NCBI GenBank assembly: GCA_003024785.1
Contig: PUQB01000022.1
Coordinates: 256,001-320,000, forward strand
Length of the DNA stretch: 64,000 nucleotides
From: Selaginella tamariscina
Taxonomy: Eukaryota; Streptophyta; Lycopodiopsida; Selaginellales; Selaginellaceae
Direction of reading: 5' to 3'
In this document: positions 53,076 through 64,000 of the stretch, in pieces
Position numbering within the stretch: the first letter of the stretch is position 1
Layout: every line of letters starts with the position of its first letter
The notes under the pieces: generated by a model
The model's database searches: none
What the model was told of the DNA's origin: nothing
Seen by the model: only the letters and a program-made list of their open reading frames with translations
Translations under genes and position numbers: made by a program

Positions 53076-54770
53076 ATGGATGATTATCAACGTATTCTTG
53101 TAGAACGCCAAAGATATGAAGAAATTAAGCAGAGACAGCAAAGAGAGCGCGAGGAGCGATATTTACGACGACAAGCAGTAATAAAGACATAGAAGAGGAT
53201 TGAAGAGCGTGAGGAACAGAGAAGAAAGGAACAAGTCGAAGCTCGAGGACATGAGCAACAAACGACGAAGTACGACGAGGTTACAGAAGAAAAGGATACT
53301 AATCAGGGGAGTGACGATCACGATCCACGAATATCAATGCAAGGAAACTGGGAACTATTGTCAGTGGAAGTACTGGACGAGATGGGAACATTAACAATTA
53401 CAGGGAAGGTTATACCATCTACTTTTTTAGGTCTTGAGAATGAGGATATGAATCGGCATATTCAGCAATTTAAGAAGGCATGTGAAGCCAACGAAATCAA
53501 GGATGAAGATGAGAAACTATGAATATTTCCATTTACGTTGAAGGGAGATGCTAGCGATTGGTATTACAAAAATGCTAACACAATCGATAAGTACAACGTA
53601 TTACTTGCATTATTCAAGAATTATTATGTACGAAAATATTAGAAGCGAGACCCGACAGTGCAGTTGTAGGAAATACAGCAGGGACCTATAGAGGCAGTGG
53701 AAGATTACACTCGACGATTCTGGAGATTATACAACCGTTGCGAGGTCGGAGATGTCAGTGATAAATTAGCAAAGAAATGGTATATAAATAGACTACGGGA
53801 CAACTTACAGCTTCAAGTATGACTGAAAGGCCACCTGACTTAGAGAAGCAATTAAAGAAGTAGAACAACTTGAAGTGTTGATACCTCCAAAATACGTAGA
53901 TGAGGATGAACGAGAATTAAGAAGACAATACCGGAAGGAGAGCAAAATACGGTCAAGAACTAAAGTAATATTTTGTACAACATGCAAAAATGAAGGACAT
54001 AATGCTTCTGAATGTAAAGTACCCAAGTGTCAGATGTGTGGAAGAATAGGCCATGAAGCGAGACAATGTGGAACATGGGACGTACTGACAATTTTCCACC
54101 ACCACCCAGATGGAGAATGCTAACCCATACGATTATCACAACCACAAAATGTTAATTCATACGGCTATTCACAAAGAGCGTATATGGGGAACGCATGAAT
54201 GGTAATGAAAGGAGATTTCCCCATGAATCCAGAGAATTCTACCGACAAGGTAATAATACGGAAGTAGCACGTAGAGGACAGCCTTTGTTACCAGCCCCAA
54301 CACTGCCAGAACAACCATTATTACCACCAATACCACCTCCACCAGCATTACGAGGTCAATGTGACATGTTTTAGATGTGGAGAAAAAGGACACTATTCTA
54401 CTGAATGTAATCGACTTAACAATATTTGCTGTTACAATGTGGTGAGATGGGACATTATTCACCAGAATGTCCGCAACACAAATTTAACACCGGAACATCT
54501 TCCACTGAACCAGCGACACGGAGAATTGAAGTTCAACAAGAGAATGATCTAGTAGATGACCATCACGAACAAAATTACGAGTGCAAATGGGAGCAAGATA
54601 CAGAACTACCCTCACTGAGACGTATGCGGTAACACAAGCCAAGCGAGTACGGATGGAACCAAGCAAAGAAGAACCAATACACAAGAATTGGGAGAAAGAA
54701 AAGGCTACAGTACAGCGAGTAACTGATCAAATTAGAAAATACAACAAGGGGAAAATCAAGACTCTATGAC
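53076..54770 (+). pseudogene. E8 Gag with four CCHC zinc knuckles (broken)
   Basis: The likely start is the ATG at 53076 (MDDYQRILVERQRYEEIKQR), an Arg/Gln/Glu-rich coiled region with a stop at about 53190. The capsid part reads DRHIQQFKKACEANEIKDE-like in 53337-53522 and DASDWYYK-like near 53550. Knuckles one and two, CTTCKNEGHNASEC and CQMCGRIGHEARQC, lie at 53973-54070. Knuckles three and four, CFRCGEKGHYSTEC (54367-54408) and a QCGEMGHYSPEC segment (about 54434-54470, first Cys in another frame), follow. Four knuckles are more than the usual one or two. Confidence 0.83.
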
Positions 54771-54816
54771 TAATGAAATGAGCATGCATTCACAGCAATC
54801 CACATAACAGTACCAC

Positions 54817-55320
54817 TTGGAGATCATTGTTGCTGTGATTCTGCAACAACCTGTACAGTTAACTATAAGGGAGTTACTAACATTAGCACCATTTTTGCGA
54901 ACGCAGATAACAAATGCTTTGGACATGAATAATATTCAAACCGATACAAGTCAAGTAGGAGTGAATACAACGGAAGTTCTTACAAACGAGAAGGACTGGG
55001 ATGAAGAGGTACCAATGATTACGGCTCGGATTGGCAAAAACAATATTCAGAATATACCTATTGATGGAGGTTCAGGAGTGAACATAATTGAAGAGCAGAC
55101 TTGCAAACAATTGGGTCTTGGGCCTATTGAAAATGCCCTTCTTGGTACGGATGGCTGATCAGAGGAAAGTAAGACCCATTGGTATAATCAGATCTGTATG
55201 TATGGAAATTGCAGGAATCAAGTTTAAGGTATCTTTGGTCGTACTACGTATCGAGCAGACGAGTAAACCATATACCAAATTTATTAAAGTGGAATACATT
55301 TATAAAAAGTATAAATAATT
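54817..55320 (+). pseudogene. E8 aspartic protease (broken)
   Basis: The segment LTIRELLTLAPFLRTQITNA precedes the domain, as in E6 and E9. Active site NIPIDGGSGVNIIEEQTCKQ at about 55056-55115. After a one-base shift near 55140: LVRMADQRKVRPIGIIRSVC and FKVSLVVLRIEQ. The final ILG-equivalent is lost. Confidence 0.82.
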
Positions 55321-55499
55321 AGACAAAAATATTTATAAAAGTCAGTTGTTCGAACACAGCAGAAAAAGCCAATCGGAGACCAATTCGACCATTACAAATG
55401 GAGGATTTCGACTGGCATTATGGCTTGAACAAGGAAGAAGAAAAACTCCTATTGAAAGTAATCCAGATCTCATAGAGATAGCACAAGCAGATTTATACC

Positions 55500-56990
55500 A
55501 ATGACTCCGGAAGAAGAAAACTCGGAAAAGGTGGCTACTAGTGATCAACAACAGCAACATATGGATACTCTCAGACTGACGGATAAGTTTAAACAACTTC
55601 TACAACAACAGTTACAATTTGAGATAGAGCACGAACAGAGAATACAGACTCAACAAAAACTGGAAATTACAACGAATGAAAAGATTGAAAAAGTTAAAAT
55701 TAAAATAAGTGAATATGGACCACGAAAAGTACGAATAACAGTTGATCTTGAGCCAGAATACCGAAGAATTGATAGCGGTATTACGTCAAAATGCAGATGT
55801 TTTTGCATGGAGTTATGAAGATCTCAAGGGAGTTCCACCTATGATTTGTACCATAAGATAAACTATTACCACATGCAGTCCCTAGGAAACAGCAAGCATA
55901 CCGAATAAATCCAACATTTTTGGCGAAAGTTAGAGAAGTGGACAAGTTATTACAGGCCGGATTCATATATCCAATTGAAAACTTGGAATGTTATCACCAA
56001 TTGTCGTAGTCCCAAAGAAGAATGGCAAATTACGTATCTGCATTAATTATAAAAATTGAATGATGTAACGAAGTGGGATACGTACCCAATACCATTCACC
56101 AAAGAATTGTTGGATACAGTAGTAGGACACAAAATGTACTCCTTTCTGACGGATTTTAGATATAATCAAGTACAAGTAGATCCAGAGGATCAACCAAAAA
56201 CGGCATTCATTAGTCCTTGGGGTACATATGCGTATCGCGTTATGCCTTTTGGGCTATGCAATGCACCATTTACCTTCCAACGTTTGGTTAGTGAAACATT
56301 CTGGGATTATTTGACCACGTTTATGAAAGTTTTCTTGGATGATTTTAGTATTTATGGAGCAAACAAAAACACCTGGATTGTTTAACGAAGTGTTTTGGAA
56401 ATGCCGGTCGAATAATATAGCTCTTAATCCAAAAAAATGCGTGTTTTCGTAAAATTAGGAATTTTGCTTGGGCATATTATATGTAAGGATGGAATAATGG
56501 TGGATCAAGATAAAATCAAGGTCATACAAACAATGCAACCTCCTAAAGACGTAAGCGGAGTACGACAGCTTCTTGGGAAAATGGGATATCATGAAGATTT
56601 ATCAAAAATTACGCAGCAATAGCGAAGCCATTAACTATGCTTTTAGGAAAACTCAACCATTCAAATGGGATGCGCAATGCGCAGAGTTTCAATACATTAA
56701 AGTAGGCATTAATGAAGGCTCCTATTTTAGCTAGTCCAAATTGGCAGCAGAGTTTCATGTACAAGTGGACGCATCGTCATACGCTATTGGATGCATATTA
56801 ATGCAAACCCAGGAAGACGGAAAAGATCGACCATTATATTACGCGAGTCGCAGTTAGCACCTGCAGAAGAAAATTACACGACAACAGAAAAGGAGGCACT
56901 TGGAATGGTTTATGCAGCTAAGAAATTTCAACATTATCTGCTAGCAAACAAAGTCAAGTTTATTGTCGATCATCAACTTTGACACATTTG
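55500..56990 (+). pseudogene. E8 reverse transcriptase and RNase H (broken)
   Basis: A linker frame (55501-55818) with a Gln/Glu-rich helix leads into RT. The RT core is open in 56056-56385: YPIPFTKELLDTVVGHKMYS, FLTDFRYNQVQVDPEDQPKT, YRVMPFGLCNAPFTFQRLVS and the catalytic FLDDFS at 56332. LGHIICKDGIMVDQDKIKVI follows in 56437-56622. RNase H: a VDASSYAIG-type segment near 56767, LAPAEENYTTTEKEALGMVY and AAKKFQHYLLANKVKFIVDH in 56791-56982. Frame changes near 56385, 56430, 56600 and 56790. Confidence 0.87.
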
Positions 56991-58395
56991 TTAAACAAGA
57001 CTAAGCTCGAAGGAAGATTTATATTGGTTTTTATTATTGCAGAAGTTCAACTTTCAAATCCCAGGCAAATTACACCAACAATAGATTTCCTAAGTCGTAT
57101 TACGAATGAAGAAGAAGGTGTTGGAGTGAATAATGAACTACCAAATGCTAACTTATTTCAGATACAACAAGAACAACAACCAAAACAGTGGAATCACAAA
57201 GGATATCTTCAAGATATTGAATACTTTTTAACTATTGGAACATCACCAGATAAGTACGCAACAACACAACAACGCAAACAACTCGTATTACGATGTAAGC
57301 CATATTGCATAGTGTCAGGTATACTATATAAGAAGGGCGAAGATGAAGTTTTAAGGAGATGTGTGCCAATGGAAGAAGTTCAAACTGTATTATGGGAAGC
57401 TCATTCAGGGGAACATGGTGGACATTTTACAGGAACGTTAACAGCACGAAAAATATTACAGTCTGGATTATGGTGGCCCACGTTATTCAAGGATGCTATC
57501 GAATATTGTCAAAAATGTTTGAAGTGCAACGAACATCAACCAACTCCACACCATCAAGTTCAACCATTACATCCAACGGAACCATTAGCTCCATTTATGA
57601 AATGGGGAATGGATTTTATGGGACCAATCAATCCTAAAAGCAGCAAGAGGAATCAGTATATATGGTACTCATGGATTATGTTACTAAATGGGCAGAAGCT
57701 ATCGCATTACGGGATTGTCGAGCAACACGTGTAGCTAAGTTTATCTACGAGAATATTGTAGTACGATTTGGTGCTCCAATGGAACTTATCAGTGACCAAG
57801 GAACTCATTTCGTCAACAACGTCATCAAAGTACTTTGCAACGAATATTTAGTAAAGCATTACGTCTCCACGGCGTATTATCCATAAGGAAATGGACAAGC
57901 AGAGGCTACTAACAAAATAATGAAGACCGTACTAACCAAGATAGTTAACACCAATTGCAAAAACTGGGATGAAAAACTTCCATTCGCATTATGGGCATAC
58001 CGTACTACATATAAAGTAGTGACAAAGTTTACTCCATTTCAACTTACATATGGATTAAAAGCTATTACACCTATAGTGTATATCATTCCATCATTGCAAA
58101 TGTCACTCGAATACGGCATTGGGGAAGCAGAGCAAGTTAAACAACGACTACTACAACTCGAAAAACTCGATGAGAAACGACAACAAACAGTTTTTAACAT
58201 ACAAGCAATACAAACATGTATTAATGTGTGGCACAACCGATTACGACGAGTACAACGACGACCCATATTCCGAGTCGGAGAAATGGTATGGCATTATCAA
58301 GGGAATCTTCGACCTATTGATTATAAATTCAAGTCCAAATGGTATAGACCATATATTATTACCACATACGAAACAACAACACCGTCACTCTGATG
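56991..58395 (+). pseudogene. E8 integrase (broken)
   Basis: Frame 56979-57734 contains the zinc-binding part (EAHSGEHGGHFTGTLTARKI, then YCQKCLKCNEHQP) and the first catalytic Asp in KWGMDFMGPINPKSS. The next frame (57662-57886) has LMDYVTKWAEAIALRD and the second Asp in MELISDQGTHFVNN. An in-frame TAA follows AYYP at 57882-57886. The Glu lies in a GNGQAEATNKIMKTVL segment near 57900, then WAYRTTYKVVTKFTPFQLTY. The end has RRPIFRVGEMVWHYQGNL. No chromodomain. Confidence 0.85.
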
Positions 58396-58870
58396 GATGC
58401 TACAACACGGGTCTTACTTACAACAAATACGAATCGTATACGGAAATATACATCTAAAAAGCCAGAGGAAGATCTTGACAATGAACCAGAGTATGATTTG
58501 CACAATGGAAAAGCATGTGGCCACCTGGTGTGTGGACGTTAGCAGAATCTTCTGGAAACATCGACAAGATCACCCACACGAGCGAATATCAAAATCCAAG
58601 GAATCGGGAAGTCCGAGGAATGCAAAATCTAATGATGAGATATTCCCTACCAAATCTATCGAAAACCAAGGTATTCACACACCCAACCAATCTGATATCG
58701 ACAAGTGGACAGCTGCACAGAAACTGACAGACCATAAATTCTCTAAGTATAAGATAGGGGCACTCCTCTGCCGATAGCACACATTAGGGTTTCCGAATTC
58801 TTCTTTAGTTTCTTCCTCCTTCTCATCTTTAAGTCTTTCGTCTTTTTCTTCCTTCATTCGGCGGGCACAT

Positions 58871-60677
58871 ATGGAATCGATGGACGAGTATATGGATACG
58901 ACGAGTACTTCGGCAACAGGGGTCAATACGGCGTCTCAATCAAAACTGGCGATTTTAATTCCTCTTACGCTAGTCCTTTATCGTATTGTTCGTCCGGCAC
59001 CAACACTCATCTCGGACATACGAGAATGGATTCAGAGGATGCAATTGGAGCGATATTTCAAAACGTTCGTACAAAAATAGTTGGATCAGCACGGTGAACA
59101 CTTAGTCGACCAGACGATCAAGGCATACCTACCACAATACAAGGCTCTACAACTACAGAGCGGCGCATTTGCATTCACAACTAAGCTTATTCGAGATGTC
59201 CTTGAATTCCCAGAGCCAGACATCTCCTACAATCCAATTCCACAAGTCAATACATACGTTCATCACTACACCAATAATTTGGACAAGTTTCACCAAAAGT
59301 AGAAGACGGTGAATGCGGCACCAACATCAATTCTCTGCGAACCTCATAAAAGTCGTATTAAGGCTATCGCCACTGCGTTTGCTTTTCGCAAAACGCCGGC
59401 AAGATTCAATAAGGAGATCGGGTATGTATATCATCTATCTGAACAGGGACAGAAACCGGATTGGGGGGAGCTAGTCGTAGTAGGGCTGCAACGTGAGTTG
59501 AACACTTTGCACAACCCAAAAGCAAGGACAAGGAGACGTCCGTATTTCCGGTGCTTCATCACATTTTGACAACTCTCAACATTACGTATGCAGATTTAGC
59601 ACCCACAGGTACATCAGCACTCACAACAAGGATGGGATTTTGGTTAGGTCTTACCAATCAGTACCCGGATAATGTTTTCGACGTCTGTAATTTAGATGCG
59701 CCACTACCAACTAAGCTAAAGAAACGACCACGTATGCAAGCAAAGAAGCCAGAGGAGCCGCAGTCAAAGGAACCCAAAATCATACTCAAGTTTGTGGACG
59801 AGGAGGAAGACGATGATCGAGTATTGTAGAGGAGACCTTTACCTCGAGGAGACCAATGGCGGATGCGAAACAGGCCTACGGCATCAACTTCTGTACCACA
59901 TACGGAGTGTGAAGACACAGCACTACCAGATCTTAGTCAGCCCACACCACCAACTTCAACGACACATATGGAGTGCAGGGATTCGGCGCCATTCAACAAT
60001 ACGGGTCCTACCATAGTTCCATCACCACCATCAGTTCAACATCAAACCACGGTAGGTACATCTTCTCATATCATACCACCACATGTAGTACCTCCAGCAC
60101 AACAAGTATGGGAGTCAGCAGTACGGCAGTTAGGACAAGAACCGGATTCAGCAGAACCGACACCTAGACAATTTGCCAAGAATGACATCCACGATAAAGA
60201 ACAACACCAGCAGCAACTCTATTCACCAATACAACAAATGGGACATCACGCTTCGGATCGTCAGGAGCGGGACATTTCAAGGGTTTGAAGCGTACTCGTG
60301 ATCAGACTGCTTCACCCGGACTACCACTGTAGGACCCACCACATGATACAACTCTCAAAGGTCAGCTTTCCCACATTCGTAGTGTCGTTGATTCTATTAC
60401 GCAGTAGGTAGCACTTCAACGAACAAACGCTACTTTCAGTCAGCAGCTTCATGACCGCTGTAATGCGATCGACAAGCAGTTCTTGGAACAATCGAACATC
60501 ATACGGTGTCTGTATGACCAGAACAAGGTACTCATGGATCAAGTATACACACTAGCTAACCAAGTCCATAATATCCATGAGAAGATGAGCGAGTTTAACC
60601 CGGTAGCTACTCCAACATCAGATGACGTGGACGAAGTACGTAAGTTGTATCGGGGTGATGCAACACTTCCAATCTAA
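58871..60677 (+). pseudogene. E8 extra 3' ORF of unknown function (broken)
   Basis: Between integrase and LTR lies a coding-like region read in four frames. 58871-59080 starts MESMDEYMDTTSTSATGVNT and has IREWIQRMQLERYFKTF. 59081-59302 has VDQTIKAYLPQYKALQLQSG and LIRDVLEFPEPDISYNPIPQ. 59309-59569 has RFNKEIGYVYHLSEQGQKPD and WGELVVVGLQRELNTLHNP. 59551-59829 has HHILTTLNITYADLAPTGTS, a Lys/Glu-rich stretch and DEEEDDDRVL. A Pro/Ser/Gln-rich linker (59863-60288) follows. A terminal helix (60483-60677, IIRCLYDQNKVLMDQVYTLA) ends 5 bases before the LTR. Plant Tat/Athila elements often carry an extra ORF here; this one I do not recognise. No signal peptide or membrane segment is evident, so it is not obviously envelope-like. 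Confidence 0.65.
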
Positions 60678-60682
60678 GGGGA

Positions 60683-61147
60683 TGTTAGAATCATAGTTAG
60701 ACATTGATAAAATTTCTTGTTATTTTATGGGCAATATAATGGGAAAATATCAAAAACAATATATATTGTGGAAAATCGAGAGTGGGAAGGATATATTGGA
60801 GTACCAGTTACTAACGTAATACCGCAATACGAGTCATCACCATAATACGATACCAGCGGAGTACGGCATGTTTAGATAAGGATAAGAAGGAGTTACAGTA
60901 ACTGAATGGATAAGGTTGAGAGGCAGTTGTGATAACTGCTAGTATGGGACCTAGAGTACGGGTATAAATAGATTAGATTAGGACTAGAAGGGATCTCGAG
61001 TATACTGTTATTTTATACCATGTACCGTGCGTGAACATAATATAAGTTTTCTTTTTCTCTCTATACGTCTAACTCTTACTCGTATTTCTGATTGATGTAT
61101 ACTATTTCTCTCCTCCAGTACTGTGACGGGATCCATAGTACTGCTAC
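60683..61147 (+). repeat. E8 3' LTR, first part (interrupted by E9)
   Basis: Matches 52245 onward, with few changes, up to TAGTACTGCTAC, where the E9 LTR starts. The remaining 140 or so bases should follow E9 beyond the window. Confidence 0.92.
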
Positions 61148-61578
61148 TGTTAAAGGTAAAATATTAGGAAAAGGAAAAAGGTAAAGGAAAGGAAAAGGAA
61201 AGGATGATGTGGCAAGAGGAAGGGTAGTTAAGGGGAGTTAGGGCAATAGGGGAAGGGTCTCCATTTGAAGTTCCAGCAAGAGATAGAGGTTCTCTACACT
61301 TTGTCTCTTGTATTCATGTAGTAATGAAAGGTGCATATTATACGATCTTATGTGTATGTATGTATACTCTTAATGAATGAATCTAACAAGGCAATAGCCA
61401 AAATCTGTTCTTACCCTTGACTTCGGAGACCAGTCATTGTGGCTTTGAGAGAAGGAGTTTTAATATATGTAAATGTGGAGAGTTGAAGGAAAGAAAGTGT
61501 GTAGCCTTTTTTAAAGGTTTGGAGAAAGGAAACCGGTTAAACAGGAAAAGGTGGGATTTCCGGTTTTCATGTTTAACA
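61148..61578 (+). repeat. E9 5' LTR
   Basis: TGTTAAAGGTAAAATATTAGG start, TTTAACA end, E6 family. Only a short AAAGGAAAAGG repeat near the start. Confidence 0.9.
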
Positions 61579-61580
61579 TT

Positions 61581-61597
61581 TGGCGACCACAGAGGGA
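61581..61597 (+). promoter_or_regulatory. E9 primer-binding site
   Basis: TGGCGACCACAGAGGGA, identical to that of E6. Confidence 0.85.
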
Positions 61598-61706
61598 TTT
61601 CGCCATTGCAGTGTTAGCATTCATTAAGAAAAGAGGTTAAAAAGATAGAATTCTCATTCTGAAAAAGGCTCAGAAGGTGTAGAGTCGGATGTGTAAAGGA
61701 GAAGAA

Positions 61707-63850
61707 ATGAATGAAACCTTAGAGGAACCATTGTCCTGATCCAGCCTTAGCTGATCAAAGGAACCAAAGGCAGGCCAATAGAGTGGCTGCCAATAGCAAC
61801 CTGAAACTGATGAAAATAGACGTCAAAATATTCTTGAAAAGATATAAAGGATATTGCAGAAACAATACAGAAATCTGAGGCTGATCCAGAGAATTGGAGG
61901 TAGTATCAAACAGCTTGTTTAGAGGAGATTGTGAGAGGAACGGAAGGAGTGCCTGTTCATAGACCGAGATTGCAAGGAGAAGGATCTCCTGAGAACTCCT
62001 GAAGAGGAAGGGAGGAAGGTGTAATAGGAAATACACCAGAGCAAAGGATTATTACAAATATGGCACTTTTCCGGGAATGTTTGGGGGTACGGTGATGTAT
62101 CCCACATTCTCTGCAAAAAGAAAGAAAATCCGAAAAGGCACTTACAACAGTTTGAAAGGTAGTAAAACTGTATAAGGTGACGGATGCAAAAGCTGCTTAT
62201 ATTTCCACATACATTGAAAGGAAATGCCTCTGACTGGTATTATGATTTAGAAGTCAGAGGATTATCAAAGGTTACTGATGCTTTTAAGGAATATTTCAGA
62301 AAGGAGGAATTGCCGAGGAACATTTAGAGAAGTTAAGGACTATCCTTCAAGGCAAAACAGAAAAGATAATGAATATACACACCGTTTTAAGAAACATGAG
62401 AAAAAGTGTAAGGCATATGTAAAGATGGATGCCTTATTGCAATGGTATAAGCAAGGGTTGCTAAAACCATATAGAGATCTAGCACTCACTATCAATGAAA
62501 AGGATAGAGAGGATCTCATTGATCAATTAAAAATATATGAGAAGAGGAGGCAAATAAAAAGATTGCAGAAGAAAGTTGAAAGTATATGGAAAGGAAAAAT
62601 CCTCTGATGAAGAGGAAGAAAGCTGATGTAGTAAAGGTTCGTAAATGAGAAAGCATTGGCTCAAATGATGAAAACCTTAAAAAGAATGACAGTTAAGGAG
62701 GAGATAAAGGCAAAGGTATGGTGCACTAAATGTAACAATCCGGGCCATACAGTGGAGGAATGTAGGCTGCAACTGCCTACATGCCAAATCTGCGGAAAGG
62801 AAGAACATGTAGCCCGGAACTGCAGACATTTCCTAAACCAGAATGTGGCTGGTATAGAGAGAGAGGAGAATGGATGAACGTCCACCTCCTAGAAGGTTCC
62901 CACCTAACAGGAATCGTGGGAATGATAGGAATGATAATGCTATTCCTTATGAAAACAGGAATAATATATATGGCAGAAGGAATGAAGTTCCTTATCAGAA
63001 TAGGAACAATGGATATTATGACAGAAGGAATGTTCCTTAAGAAAATAGAGAGGATAAGTATTATGAAGAAAAAAATGGTCCATACAATGGACGACAAAAG
63101 GATAGATTCTATATAGAAAGAAATGATAAACAATATAGAGGAGAAGCAAGACCTTATCAAGGGCAAAGAGGCAGAAATGAGCAATATAATTAGGTCAATG
63201 ATAGACAAGGACCACATGGTAGGAATTTTCCCTTCCCATGTTTGTTATACATGTGGTGAAATAGGACATATCTCTAAGGAATGTCCTAGGCGGAATGTAC
63301 AACCTCCTACTTCCACCAGAATGAATGTACAGCCTACAACACGGCTAATTCAAATAAAGGAGGAAAAGGAGGAGTATCCACCTATTGCAAGGACAGTTAT
63401 AGCTCTTCAAAGGAATGAGAAGGAATCCTCTTATTATGGAGAAGGAAAGGTACTATTCCTAACAAGAAGGAGAGTTTGTTACAGGAAAATGTAAACGAGC
63501 AGGAGCAAAATCCTAACTAGAAAGGTCAGACTGATAACAAATCAGAAGGTATTGACAAAGGTGACATAGACAAAGGTGAATAAAGTTTTTCATTATTACC
63601 ATTACATGATAAAACAATGGATTTTATGTATCACCAAGCTATAAATCAGGAGGTAAAAGTTACGCTTGGACAGTTGATAAAGGTAGCTCCTTATATAAGA
63701 AATCAAATATTAAATGCATTAAGCTTAGTTCAGCAAACACCACCTTCGAGTGAAGGATATACAGTCTTAAAATGGATAAGGAAGTACTATATGAAGGTGA
63801 TTATGATGGACAAGTTCCTTGCATCACAGTATATGTGGGAAGAAACAAGT
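61707..63850 (+). pseudogene. E9 Gag with CCHC zinc knuckles (broken)
   Basis: The chosen start is the ATG at 61707 (MNETLEEPLS...). Capsid pieces: a KENPKRHLQQFER-type segment near 62120-62155, then frames from 62278 (AFKEYFRKEEL-like) and LQWYKQGLLKPYRDLALTIN (62437-62500). Knuckles CTKCNNPGHTVEEC and CQICGKEEHVARNC (62719-62823), then an Asn/Tyr/Arg-rich linker and CYTCGEIGHISKEC (63243-63284). The pre-protease segment MDFMYHQAINQEVKVTLGQL with IKVAPYIRNQILNALSLVQQ is at 63617-63750. It is the least damaged member of this Gag family here. Confidence 0.83.
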
Positions 63851-64000
63851 TAAAACGAGTGTTAATATATATGGAGGTTCAGTGTGAATTTTATTGAAGA
63901 ATGAATGTAAAAGAATGGGTTTAGGACCGATCCAACCTGCTCCATTTAACCTTAAAATGGCTGATCAACGAAGTGTAAGGCCATTAGGTATAGTAAGAGC
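63851..64000 (+). pseudogene. E9 protease, N-terminal part (cut by window end)
   Basis: A TRVLIYGGSV-like active-site region near 63857-63885 apparently has a changed first residue (ATATATGGAGG where E6 encodes IDGG). Then MGLGPIQPAPFNLKMADQRS (about 63917-63976), as in E6. Confidence 0.6.

Larger units (their letters stand above)
52245..61147 (+). mobile_element. E8: Ty3/gypsy element with extra 3' ORF; 3' LTR interrupted by E9
   Basis: 5' LTR 52245-52854, primer-binding site 52857-52873, then gag, protease (DGGS), RT (FLDDF), RNase H and integrase on the plus strand, then about 1.8 kb coding for an additional ORF, a purine tract (CTAAGGGGA, 60674-60682) and the first 465 bases of the 3' LTR (60683-61147), where E9 starts. 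Gag-pol followed by a long extra ORF is typical of Tat/Athila-type plant gypsy elements. All frames are broken by stops or shifts. Confidence 0.9.
61148..64000 (+). mobile_element. E9: E6-family element inserted in the E8 LTR, truncated by the window end
   Basis: 5' LTR 61148-61578, primer-binding site 61581-61597, gag 61707 onward and the start of the protease at the window end. Both the LTR start and the internal coding match E6. The LTR is shorter (431 bp) because most of the CCTTTT minisatellite is absent. Whether E9 also lacks RT cannot be seen. Confidence 0.88.

Noticed and set aside
58397-58777. ORFs between E8 integrase and the extra ORF as a separate gene
   Set aside because: Composition resembles the continuing integrase C-terminal tail and linker, with no distinct domain; left unassigned.

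Overview
The window reads as a nuclear segment of a plant, most likely a non-seed land plant (moss, lycophyte, fern or similar). Reasons: GT-AG introns, a plant SKIP25-type F-box/kelch gene, an interstitial CCCTAAA repeat, very AT-rich spacers with microsatellites, and dense Ty3/gypsy LTR retrotransposons, one with a fungal-like reverse transcriptase of the kind known from mosses and lycophytes. The organism assignment is inference. Nearly every long reading frame is broken by frameshifts or stops; age explains part of this and assembly indels may explain some. A 22-base N gap lies at 15048-15069.

Layout. 1-7492: a minus-strand gypsy element (E1) whose 5' LTR is split by a complete plus-strand gypsy element (E2, 2724-7483, target duplication TATCT). 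7493-11674: AT-rich DNA holding a broken SKIP25-like gene (7769-8864, minus) and two MITE-like units. 11675-15047: the 3' part of a minus-strand gypsy element (E3), cut by the gap. 15070-18317: AT-rich tandem repeats, repeated 'catgcatgatcc' blocks, a short telomere-type block and long TA/CA microsatellites. 18318-19375: about 20 copies of a palindrome, consensus GGCGGGATTAATCCCGCC, mostly spaced about 45 bp apart.

19700-24260 is the unusual part. A spliced but damaged gene encodes a ParB/sulfiredoxin-like 'ISGQH' domain followed by a bacterial-type N4/N6 DNA methyltransferase C-terminal domain and an acidic tail. Just downstream lies a gene for an FCP1/NIF-type HAD phosphatase domain. The methyltransferase 3' end plus the start of the phosphatase gene occurs a second time at 38781-39138, so the locus is multicopy and fragments of it are being shuffled.

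24500-42200: LTR remnants, minus-strand degenerate transposon-like ORFs, a Tcn1/sushi-like chromovirus (E4, 27931-32977) meeting head-to-head a minus-strand gypsy element (E5, 32978-38780) whose LTR ends are long inverted repeats, a 1-kb inverted duplication (26045-27012 against 39171-40103), and a 1.7-kb foldback element (40104-41796).

42203-64000: a chain of related gypsy elements sharing the primer-binding site TGGCGACC. E6 (42203-51753, TSD GGATC) carries only gag and protease, and is interrupted by E7 (44098-48768, TSD ACTAT), which carries gag, protease and only the start of RT. E8 (from 52245) has gag-pol plus a long extra 3' ORF. E9, a relative of E6, sits inside the 3' LTR of E8 and runs off the window. 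E6, E7 and probably E9 look non-autonomous, and E8-like elements are plausible donors of RT and integrase.
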